Shown here: positions 8,430 to 16,700 of the stretch, piece by piece
Position numbering within the stretch: the first letter of the stretch is position 1
How the letters are laid out: every line of letters starts with the position of its first letter
Assembly: GCF_010614725.1 (NCBI RefSeq)
Contig: NZ_JAAEHL010000004.1
Coordinates: forward strand, 434,001-498,000
Direction of reading: 5' to 3'
From: Flavobacterium ajazii
GTDB taxonomy: Bacteria; Bacteroidota; Bacteroidia; Flavobacteriales; Flavobacteriaceae
Length of the DNA stretch: 64,000 nucleotides
The notes under the pieces: model-generated
Told to the model about the DNA's origin: nothing
Database searches by the model: none
The model's input: the letters and a program-made list of their open reading frames with translations, nothing else
Made by a program: the position numbers and the translations under genes

Positions 8430-8692
8430 CGTTCATTGAAATTTGGGAAATTTCAAAAATTCCAAAAAAGAAAATCCAAAATCCAAAAATTAAGGCTTCA
8501 AAGCCGATTTTAACTGGTATTTGGAATTTAAAAATTGAAATTTAATTTTTCCCTCCGGGTTAATACCTGTTAAAAATATTGTTTAATCCATCCTTGTAGA
8601 AGTTGATGGTTTTTGGTTCTTGGTTTTTGGTTCTTTTACCAACAACTATCAACAAACAACCGACAACCAATTCACGGATAAAAATTTACAGT
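8430..8692. other. Repeat-like, AT-rich intergenic block before RNase E/G
   Basis: Contains self-complementary AT stretches (GAAATTTGGGAAATTTC, GGCTTCAAAGCC, TTTGGAATTT) and a GGTTCTTGGTTTTTGGTTC run facing a weakly complementary CAACAAACAACCGACAACC. The same TTTGGAATTTAxAATTT wording recurs at 10418-10448. It has no coding signature; the in-frame ATG at 8603 lies inside this material and is not believed to be the rng start. Confidence 0.5.
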
Positions 8693-10237
8693 GTGAATAA
8701 AGAATTAATCATTAGATCTAGTTCTGAAGCCGTAGATTTTGCCTTATTAAAAGATGGAAAACTAATTGAATTACACAAAGAACAAGAGACAAGCAACTTT
8801 CAGGTTGGTGATATTTTTATTGCCAAAATACGAAAACCGGTTGCCGGACTTAATGCTGCTTTTGTAAATGTAGGCTTCGAAAAAGATGCTTTTTTACATT
8901 ATCACGATTTGGGTCCAAACTTAGCTTCCCAACTGAAATTCATAAAACTTGTAAGCGCAGGTAAAATAAAAGATTTCTCCCTAAAAACCTTTCAGTTTGA
9001 AAAAGAGATTGACAAAGATGGCATCATTACTGATATTTTAAGTGCCAATCAATCTGTCTTAGTCCAAGTTGTAAAAGAACCTATATCTACCAAAGGTCCA
9101 AGAATAAGCGCTGAGCTTTCACTGGCAGGAAGATTTATTGTTCTGGTTCCTTTTTCTGATCGTGTTTCTATTTCGCAAAAAATAGAAGACAAAAAAGAAA
9201 AGGACCGTTTAAAAAAACTTGTTCTATCGATCAAACCTAAAGGATTTGGTGTTATTGTTCGTACAGTAGCCGAAGGCAAAAATACAGCCGAATTAGAAAA
9301 AGATTTGCAGAACCTGCTTGGCAGATGGACTGCAATGTGTAAAAAATTACCAACTGCTCATCATCCATCCAAAGTATTAGGAGAACTTAACAGAGCTTCT
9401 TCAATATTAAGAGATGTATTTAATGATACCTTCAGCGGTATTCAGATAGATGATGAAGAGTTGTACAATCAAACGAAGGATTATCTGCAGGAAATTGCAC
9501 CTTCAAAACAATCAATTGTGAAGTTTTATCAATCAAACGACACTCCAATTTTTGAGAAATACAATATAGAGAGACAAATCAAAACTTCTTTTGGCCGAAC
9601 TGTTTCCATGAGTAAAGGTGCTTATCTTATCATCGAGCATACAGAAGCATTACACGTTATAGACGTAAACAGCGGAAACCGTTCGAATAAAGCAACCAAT
9701 CAGGAAGACACTGCCATGGAAGTAAATATGATTGCAGCAGCAGAAATCGCCAGACAATTACGTCTTCGAGATATGGGCGGAATCATAGTAGTTGATTTTA
9801 TCGATATGTCTAATCCTGAAAACAGGAAAGTCCTGTTCGACTTCTTGCGAGAAGAAATGAGCGACGATAAAGCAAAACATAAAATATTACCGCCGAGTAA
9901 ATTTGGTTTGGTCCAGATTACAAGACAGCGCGTAAGACCAGAAGTGAATATCAAAACCAGAGAGGAAGATCCTAACAAACATAATGGTGAAATTGAAGCT
10001 CCAATTTTAATCATTGACAGAATCACCGCTGATTTAGAAAGACTTTTAAAAACCCACAATAAAGTTGTGCTCAATACACATCCGTTTGTGGCTGCATACC
10101 TCAGCAAAGGTTTTCCATCATTACGTTCAAAATGGTTTTTTGAACATAAGAAATGGGTGAAAATCATACCTCGTGACGCTTACACGTACTTAGAATACCA
10201 TTTCTATGATAAAAAAGGAAATGTTATTTCAGAATAA
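8693..10237 (+). CDS. rng: Ribonuclease E/G family protein
   Basis: Endoribonuclease for rRNA maturation and mRNA decay. I place the start at GTG 8693 (V/M-NKELIIRSSS), giving 514 residues, because the in-frame extension from ATG 8603 is low-complexity repeat translated by chance and the family begins at this point. Visible parts: an S1-like RNA-binding segment (about 40-130), then the catalytic domain with IDVNSGNRSNK (about 325) and VVDFIDMSNPENR (about 365), which hold the two metal-binding aspartates; the C-terminus is RNase G-like with no scaffold tail. Monocistronic, with its own terminator. Confidence 0.93.
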   Translation: MNKELIIRSSSEAVDFALLKDGKLIELHKEQETSNFQVGDIFIAKIRKPVAGLNAAFVNVGFEKDAFLHYHDLGPNLASQLKFIKLVSAGKIKDFSLKTFQFEKEIDKDGIITDILSANQSVLVQVVKEPISTKGPRISAELSLAGRFIVLVPFSDRVSISQKIEDKKEKDRLKKLVLSIKPKGFGVIVRTVAEGKNTAELEKDLQNLLGRWTAMCKKLPTAHHPSKVLGELNRASSILRDVFNDTFSGIQIDDEELYNQTKDYLQEIAPSKQSIVKFYQSNDTPIFEKYNIERQIKTSFGRTVSMSKGAYLIIEHTEALHVIDVNSGNRSNKATNQEDTAMEVNMIAAAEIARQLRLRDMGGIIVVDFIDMSNPENRKVLFDFLREEMSDDKAKHKILPPSKFGLVQITRQRVRPEVNIKTREEDPNKHNGEIEAPILIIDRITADLERLLKTHNKVVLNTHPFVAAYLSKGFPSLRSKWFFEHKKWVKIIPRDAYTYLEYHFYDKKGNVISE

Positions 10238-10241
10238 AAAC

Positions 10242-10275
10242 AAAACCGCTTTTCGTGAGATTGGCGGTTTTTTTT
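10242..10275 (+). terminator. Terminator of rng
   Basis: Stem AAAACCGC / GCGGTTTT with a 14-nt loop and a run of eight T. Confidence 0.85.
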
Positions 10276-10336
10276 ATGTCTTTTTATAGCCACGAATTAA
10301 TTTTATAATTGTAGTGAAAATTAAACAAATTTTTAT

Positions 10337-10448
10337 TGTCCTCCTGAGCGAATTCAAAGAACCCTCACGTAAAAAAGGATTTCGACTCCCCTCAGCCTTA
10401 CAATCGGTGGTGCTTTTTGGAATTTAGAATTTTAAAAATTGGAATTTA
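10337..10448. repeat. Degenerate dispersed intergenic repeat (TGAGCG/CGACTC type)
   Basis: CTCCTGAGCGAATTCAAAG on the left and TTTCGACTCCCCTCAG on the right form a weak inverted repeat. The right end matches the motif TGAGCGTAGTCGAAG near 1450 on the opposite strand. The tail TTTGGAATTTAGAATTTT resembles the block at 8520. Non-coding spacer between convergent rng and pbpC. Confidence 0.4.
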
Positions 10449-10450
10449 AT

Positions 10451-12832
10451 TCATTTTTTATCCCTTACGATCTCAATTTTTCTTCTAATTTCATTTCCAG
10501 AAGCATCTACAACTGTAATATAATGTGTTCCGGTTGTGGGCGTAATAGGAAGTTCGTGAAAGGTTTTTGTAGTAGCCTTATAAACATCATCAACATACCA
10601 AAACAGTTCTTTATCTCTTTCAGAATAAGCCACTTTTAAAATTACGGGCTGCACATTACTATTAAAATCTTTTGTCAAATAAATTTTACTATTGGCTTTT
10701 GGATAAATAAAATCCATTGTTGTTATCTGTGTTCCTTCACAACCTTCTTTAAATGGAGGCAGTGGCAGATATTCTATGTGCTGGCTTTTGTAATACCAAG
10801 CCATAACGGGAGGAAGTACAAACCAGTTTCTGGTTACTATATTATCTATATTTTCACAACTGCTATTAACTTGAAACTGCTCTGTTTTGTCCAAATGAAT
10901 CATTCTATGGTACGGACAAACTTTGGTCGATTTCCCTTTTTTGGCAACCCATTGTTTGATTTTTGGACAATTGTCTTTTGCCAGATAACCGCTTAAACGG
11001 CAAGCCTCAACCTCAGCCAAATCTTTATACGGCGTATCAAACCATCTTTGCCTTGGCAGTAAATTAAAAACATCAAATAAAATAGGCGCTGCACTAGTTA
11101 CACCTGTTAAAGTTGGTCTTCCCTCTCCTGTTGCATTTCCAACCCAAATTCCAACCACATATCTTGAATTAGTTCCAATGGCCCAAGCATCTCGATTTCC
11201 GAAGCTTGTTCCTGTTTTCCATGCAATTTTAATCGAACTGTCATAAAACTTCCAGGCTTCGTCTCCTTCAGGCCTGTTAACTTCTTCCATCGCGTTATAA
11301 GTCAACCAAATTGATCCTGCACCCAAAATATTCTTCTGGTTAGTTTCTGAACCAAAATCGGGCTTAAAATCGTTTTTATAATTGAGTTCTGTAAATTCGT
11401 TGATTCGGTATTGCCCTTTATTTTTAGTATAATAATTAACTGTAGATGAAAGATTAGCATAAGTTCGGCATAAATCCCATAAATTACTTTCTGCACCTCC
11501 CAAAATAAGTGACAATCCATAATGATCTGGGGTTTTATTAATGTTCTTCAATTTGAATTTTTGAAGTTCTTCATAAAACTTACTTACTCCATATTCCTGA
11601 AGCATTAAAACTGCCGGAATATTTAAAGATCTTGACAACGCTCGATGTGCTGGAACGGCTCCATCAAAAGTCAGATTAAAATTTTGAGGGGTATAACCTG
11701 AAATCTGTGTTGGAATATCTGCCACTAAGGTATTCGGCAGCAATTCACCTTCATCGAGCATAGCACCGTATAAAAGCGGTTTCAAAATACTTCCTGTACT
11801 TCTTGGCGCATCAATGATATCAACATCTTTTTGATGATCGCTATCTGTGGGCGAATTCCCAACATAACTGATCACATTTCTACTCTCCACATCAATGATT
11901 AAAACCGCCAGATTGTGTACTTCATTTTGTTTGTACTGATTGTAATAATATTTCGCAATTTGATTTACTCTGTTTTGCAATGCATAGTCTACAGTAGTTT
12001 TTACCCTTGTTCCTTCTTCATTTTTAGCCACTCGCTGCAACAAATGAGGTGCAATCTGCGGTAGATCATATGGTTTTTGAGGCAAAGGTTCTTCTATAGA
12101 AAGTTCGTATGTCTGCTTGTCAATAATTCCTTCCTGATGCAATTTTAATAAAAGCCGGTTTCGTTTATTCAGTAATTTAATTTGATTTTTTCCGGGATAA
12201 ATTAAACTTGGCGCATTAGGTAAAACGGCCAAAACTGCATTTTCTGCCCATGATAATTGATTCGACTGAACGCCAAAATAACGCCATGAAGCCATTTCTA
12301 GCCCCACAACATTTCCTCCAAATGGCGCATGCGCTGCATACATTTCGAGAATTTCGTTTTTAGAATAACCTAACTCTAATCTTGTAGCGAGAATTATTTC
12401 TACTAATTTTTCAAAGTAAGTTCTGTTTTTTCCTTTTCGGGAAAGTCGAATAACTTGCTGCGTTAATGTACTTCCTCCTCTGACTACTTTCCCTGCTTTT
12501 TTATTTTGTTTAAAAGCATTTAACATTGCAACCGGATTAAATCCTGGGTGCTTATAGAAGTATTCGTCTTCAAAATACACAATGCATTTTTTGAATTTAT
12601 CTGGAACACTATCCTGAGCCGGAAAACGCCATTGCCCGTCGCGGGCAATTTTAGCCCCAAGCAATTCCCCCTCTTTGCTCTCTATTACGGTAGAATAAGG
12701 TTCTTTGAATAAAGTTCGAGGTATCGAAAAATAGTAAATCAGCAAGAGCAGAAATGCAATTGCTGATTTTATTTTGTTTCTTTTTATCCAGTTTATAATG
12801 CGTTGAAGAAACGCTTTTAATTTATTTTTCAA
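10451..12832 (-). CDS. pbpC: Penicillin-binding protein 1C (bifunctional class A PBP)
   Basis: Peptidoglycan glycosyltransferase/transpeptidase. 793 residues: a basic cytoplasmic tail and one TM helix (about 22-38); a GT51 domain with EDEYFYKHPG and GGSTLTQQVIRL (about residue 117); a transpeptidase domain with the active-site SxxK in STGSILKP (about residue 343) and KTGT motif in WKTGTSFGNRDAW; a C-terminal BiPBP_C beta domain. PbpC genes are habitually linked to a bacterial alpha-2-macroglobulin gene, as here (13785-19472), a pairing thought to repair walls after protease attack. Here the pair is interrupted by a RAYT and REPs. Confidence 0.95.
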   Translation of the reverse strand: MKNKLKAFLQRIINWIKRNKIKSAIAFLLLLIYYFSIPRTLFKEPYSTVIESKEGELLGAKIARDGQWRFPAQDSVPDKFKKCIVYFEDEYFYKHPGFNPVAMLNAFKQNKKAGKVVRGGSTLTQQVIRLSRKGKNRTYFEKLVEIILATRLELGYSKNEILEMYAAHAPFGGNVVGLEMASWRYFGVQSNQLSWAENAVLAVLPNAPSLIYPGKNQIKLLNKRNRLLLKLHQEGIIDKQTYELSIEEPLPQKPYDLPQIAPHLLQRVAKNEEGTRVKTTVDYALQNRVNQIAKYYYNQYKQNEVHNLAVLIIDVESRNVISYVGNSPTDSDHQKDVDIIDAPRSTGSILKPLLYGAMLDEGELLPNTLVADIPTQISGYTPQNFNLTFDGAVPAHRALSRSLNIPAVLMLQEYGVSKFYEELQKFKLKNINKTPDHYGLSLILGGAESNLWDLCRTYANLSSTVNYYTKNKGQYRINEFTELNYKNDFKPDFGSETNQKNILGAGSIWLTYNAMEEVNRPEGDEAWKFYDSSIKIAWKTGTSFGNRDAWAIGTNSRYVVGIWVGNATGEGRPTLTGVTSAAPILFDVFNLLPRQRWFDTPYKDLAEVEACRLSGYLAKDNCPKIKQWVAKKGKSTKVCPYHRMIHLDKTEQFQVNSSCENIDNIVTRNWFVLPPVMAWYYKSQHIEYLPLPPFKEGCEGTQITTMDFIYPKANSKIYLTKDFNSNVQPVILKVAYSERDKELFWYVDDVYKATTKTFHELPITPTTGTHYITVVDASGNEIRRKIEIVRDKK

Positions 12833-12855
12833 TCCTTAATTTTATTGTTTCGTAT

Positions 12856-12882
12856 CCTAACAGGTTTTAAAAACCTGTTAGG
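12856..12882. repeat. REP palindrome 1
   Basis: 27-bp near-perfect palindrome with arms CCTAACAGGTTTT / AAAACCTGTTAGG. The left flank TAT and right flank TATTC set its orientation, the same as REP 3. First of five copies around the RAYT gene. Confidence 0.85.
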
Positions 12883-12937
12883 TATTCTTTATCTACTCCT
12901 AAAAGAAAAAATCTAAAATTAATACCTTATCAAGATA

Positions 12938-12964
12938 CCTAACAGGTTTTGGAAACCTGTTAGG
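12938..12964. repeat. REP palindrome 2, immediately downstream of the RAYT gene
   Basis: Arms CCTAACAGG / CCTGTTAGG around TTTTGGAAA. With flanks (AGATA left, ATAA right) it is an exact inverted copy of REP 3 across about 35 bp, so REPs 2 and 3 bracket the transposase as inverted repeats. Confidence 0.88.
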
Positions 12965-12981
12965 ATAACCAATACAATTTC

Positions 12982-13572
12982 CTATTCATCCTGTAAATTA
13001 ATCTCATTAAGTACTCCTTCATAAATCAATCGTCTTTCATCATGGCAAAATATGAAATTTTCTACATCATCAAACAATTCAAGAATAAATTGACGATCAA
13101 TATTATTTGGTTTACTTGACAAATATGAACGCCAAGATGAATGTTGATATGATTGAAAATCTTTAGAAAATTTATGTTTTACGGGATTCAAATGAACATA
13201 AACGATCAGCTGCTTTAAATAACTTTCATTTTCAATTCTATTCCTTTGTAAATGTTCCTGAAAAAGACTACCGTTTCTCCCATACATTTTATTTATACTT
13301 TTAGAATAAGAATTAAATAAATTCGAAAATGGAAGATGAATTTTTTCTTTAACCTTTTCAGGCAGATCTGTCTTATCTTTTATTCTTAAGACTACATGAA
13401 AGTGATTCTTTAATAAACAATAGGCATAAATATCTGCAATTGGTAAAATGTATTTTTTAACCTTTTCGAGAAAATATTTATAGTTTTTCTCTTCTAAAAA
13501 AATATTCTCATTATTGTTCCCTCGATTATAAACATGGTAATACTGCCCAGCCTCAAAAACATCTTTTTCCAA
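12982..13572 (-). CDS. REP-associated tyrosine transposase (RAYT; IS200-like TnpA)
   Basis: 196 residues of the HUH single-strand transposase superfamily. Signatures: YHVYNRGNNN near the start, YCLLKNHFHVVLR (about residues 47-60) with the His-x-His metal pair, and YVHLNPVKHKF (about 120-130), which closely follows the expected catalytic-Tyr helix. RAYTs are single-copy, domesticated relatives of IS200/IS605 enzymes that recognise REP hairpins. This gene is bracketed by five 27-bp palindromes, a complete 'REPtron' inserted between pbpC and the alpha-2-macroglobulin gene. The ORF is intact. Whether it moves REPs is inference. Confidence 0.9.
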   Translation of the reverse strand: MEKDVFEAGQYYHVYNRGNNNENIFLEEKNYKYFLEKVKKYILPIADIYAYCLLKNHFHVVLRIKDKTDLPEKVKEKIHLPFSNLFNSYSKSINKMYGRNGSLFQEHLQRNRIENESYLKQLIVYVHLNPVKHKFSKDFQSYQHSSWRSYLSSKPNNIDRQFILELFDDVENFIFCHDERRLIYEGVLNEINLQDE

Positions 13573-13593
13573 AATATTACTCTTTTTTATTAT

Positions 13594-13620
13594 CCTAACA
13601 GGTTTCCAAAACCTGTTAGG
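13594..13620. repeat. REP palindrome 3, immediately upstream of the RAYT gene
   Basis: Arms CCTAACAGG / CCTGTTAGG around TTTCCAAAA; exact inverse of REP 2, with shared flanks. Confidence 0.88.
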
Positions 13621-13663
13621 TATCTTTTTAATTTATTCTTTTATATTCAAAATTAGATAAATA

Positions 13664-13689
13664 CCAATAAGTTTTGGAAACCTGTTAGG
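13664..13689. repeat. REP palindrome 4, degenerate left arm
   Basis: CCAATAAG ... CTTxx-type decay on the left arm, but the right half TTTTGGAAACCTGTTAGG and flank TATC are identical to the other copies, so this is a decaying REP. Confidence 0.7.
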
Positions 13690-13736
13690 TATCTTTTAAT
13701 TTATTTCTTTATATATTCAAAACTTACAAATGAATG

Positions 13737-13763
13737 CCTAACAGGTTTTAAAAACCTGTTAGG
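13737..13763. repeat. REP palindrome 5, at the 3' end of the alpha-2-macroglobulin gene
   Basis: Arms CCTAACAGGTTTT / AAAACCTGTTAGG with right flank ATAC, so opposite in orientation to REP 1. It lies 22 bp past the stop of the macroglobulin gene, where it could also act as a transcript-end hairpin. Confidence 0.85.
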
Positions 13764-13784
13764 ATACATAAACTTATATAACAC

Positions 13785-16700
13785 TTATTTCACCACCTCA
13801 ACCCAGAATCCTTTTGTTCTGGCCAAGAAAGTATTATCATACATGGCTTCACATTGTAACCCTGGCAGATAATAATTTCCTAAATAAGAAGCATTCAACA
13901 GAATTCTAAATACTTTTGTTTCTCTGGCTTTCATTCCGAAATAGAAATTAGTTCTGTCGTCGCGAATGTCAATGTAATCTGCAATATTGTTTACAGCATC
14001 ACCGTAATCGGTAAAACGAGTATTTACAATTTCAAATCCAGAAGGTAGAATTTGTGATAATGCAACGTTTTGAACACTTTCTCCTCTTTGGTTTTTAATT
14101 GTTACTTCTGCAACAAATTCAGTTCCCTGATTGATTCTTGAAACATTAATTACACTTCCTTTTCTGTCTTTGAATACGATAGAAGCCGTAACATCGCTTT
14201 GAACCGCGTTTTCTTGCCCGATTGGAAGAATTCCTGTATTCAAGACGCGAACATAAACCGTATTCGCTTTATTATTTTTCAGCGTGATACTGTTTGTACC
14301 AGAAGCAACAGACAAACTGCGATCTGCTACCGATTTTCCTGTGTTAATAGTTTCTCCTTTTCCGTTTTTACTAAACTGAATATTGATTCCTTTTGGACCG
14401 TTGCTTACTGCAAATTTCGACATGGCATACAAGCAATAAGCCGTCGTCTGCGTACTCATCCATTGATTAGCCGACATTTCTTTGGCCAGTTTTGTCGCTG
14501 TCACAAATGCTTTTTGTTTTTGATCTAGAAGAAGCATCGTTTCAAGAGCCATCGCTCTGTTTCTTTCACTTGAACCGTAATAGTAATAACTATATCCATC
14601 AGAACTTCCATCAATACTCGTTTTTAAAAACAAATTTTGTCCAGCTGATTTCTGACCCGCTAAAACATAAGCAGCAGCTAAACGAAGCATACTTTCATTA
14701 GAAATCCCTTTAGTTTCTCTAAGCCTATTCATAGAAGAAAGATCAGCACTTCCTGCTAAAGCCAAAGTATACAAACGATAGGCCTGAGCTAAATCATTTC
14801 CGTATTTCGGTTCGAAACGCCATTGTTTTGCTTCTTTCTGCTGGTACGACAGCCATTTTGATTTAAAATTAATTGGCAGTACATATCCTTTTTTCTCTGC
14901 TTCAATCAAGAAATGTCCGGCATAAGAAGTTCCCCAGTCATCTGCAATTGCATTTCCTTGCCAGTAAGGCATTCCGCCGTTTGATAGCTGGAAATTACCC
15001 AATCTTGCAATTCCCGCAGCGATATTTTTCTGAATCAGATCTTTTCGTTTTGCATCAATATCGGCTACATCTCCTAAATACAATTGAGGAAAAACTGATG
15101 AAGTGGTCTGCTCTACGCAACCATGAGGATATTGAATTAAGAACTGTAATCTTCCATTAAGATTCATTGACGGCATAGACGAAACTTCCAATCTCGCCTT
15201 GTTGCTTCCTGCAATACCGAATGTTTTCCATGAAATTGTTTTCGAGCTATTTGGTGTTAAAACAATATCTGTAAATGTACTCGTAACCGGATTTGGATTG
15301 GTCATGTCAATTTCAACATCATAAACCGATTTCTCGCTTCCCGATGTGGCAATAACCTGAACTTTTGCAATTCCTGTTGCAGAACCAACCACTAAATTGA
15401 AATACGCCATTTTCTCATCAGGCTGTGCGAAACTCAGTTTTTGAACTGCACTTCCCATTACTTTCAACCCGTTGCTTGTTTTTACCTGAATCGAAACATT
15501 TTTGATTTTGCTTTCTGTAGCAAAAACAGTTACCGGCAATGTAACTTTTTCTGATGGCGAAATCTTTCTCGGCAGTGAAGCTAAAACCATCAGCGGACTC
15601 TTAACTTGAGTTGCTTTTTCAGCACTTCCATAAGCGCTTGTCGCTGCATCTCCTGCCACCACCATTGTTCGAACTGAACCAATATATTTTGGAAGTTTTA
15701 ACTGATGTGATTTTGTTTCGCCTTTATCCAGCTTAAATGGACCATAATATAATACAACAGGTTTAAAACGGTTTGCTTTTTTAGCTTTTCCGCCACCTAA
15801 ATCCTGATCTCCACCAATACTGAAAATCTGATTTATTTTTCCGCCGTAAGCACCAATTACATCATCGTAAATATCCCAGGTTTTTACGCCCAAAGCTTCA
15901 CGAACATAGAAACTATCCCATGCATTTGGTGTTTTAAAACGAGTTAAATCTAAAAGTCCTTCATCGACAACTGCGATGGTATAGGTCATTTCTTTACCAG
16001 ATTTCTCGCCTACTTTAACCGTAAATGGCTGTTCTGGTCTTAATACATCCGGCATATTCAGCGTTGGTGCCAGAATAGTATTTTTATCTACCACTTCGAT
16101 TGGAACAATTCCGTACATACGAATAGGAGAATCATTTTTGGTTGAGGCATGAGGCTGTAAAAGCGTAATATTGAAATATACATTAGGCGCCATAGCACCT
16201 GTAATTGGAACCTCAACTTTTGTTTCTCCTTTTTTCGTTTCTGCCCAAATCGTCTGCACTACTCTCGAACCATTTTCAACAGAAATTAAGGCACGCCCGC
16301 CTTCACTTGAAGGGAATGAAATCTGTGCTTTTTCTCCCACTGCATAATTTTTCTTATCGGTAGAGAACACTAACATATTAGCTGTAGAAGCGTCTCTATT
16401 ACGTGTTTTTCCAGACCAGATTGGCCAGTCGATATTTACGGTTAAAGAAGCTGCATGTCCGCTTTCGCCATCTTCTACACGAATTAAGTAACGCCCCCAC
16501 TCTTCATCTGTCAAAGCAAATTGGAAACTTCCTTTTCCACTAGAGTCCGTATTGATGACAAATGTTTTATAGGATGTTGTAGCATTTGACGAATTGTAAT
16601 TTGATAAATTATCGCTTGAAGAATCCCACCACCATCTCCAGTCTACTTTGTAAACTCTTACTTCGAGATTACGAACTGATCTAGGTCTTCCGTTTTCATC

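Noticed and set aside
12856..13763. Possible CRISPR array around the palindromic repeats
   Set aside because: Units are palindromic, change orientation, have irregular spacing and surround a RAYT gene; there are no unique spacers of constant length and no cas genes.
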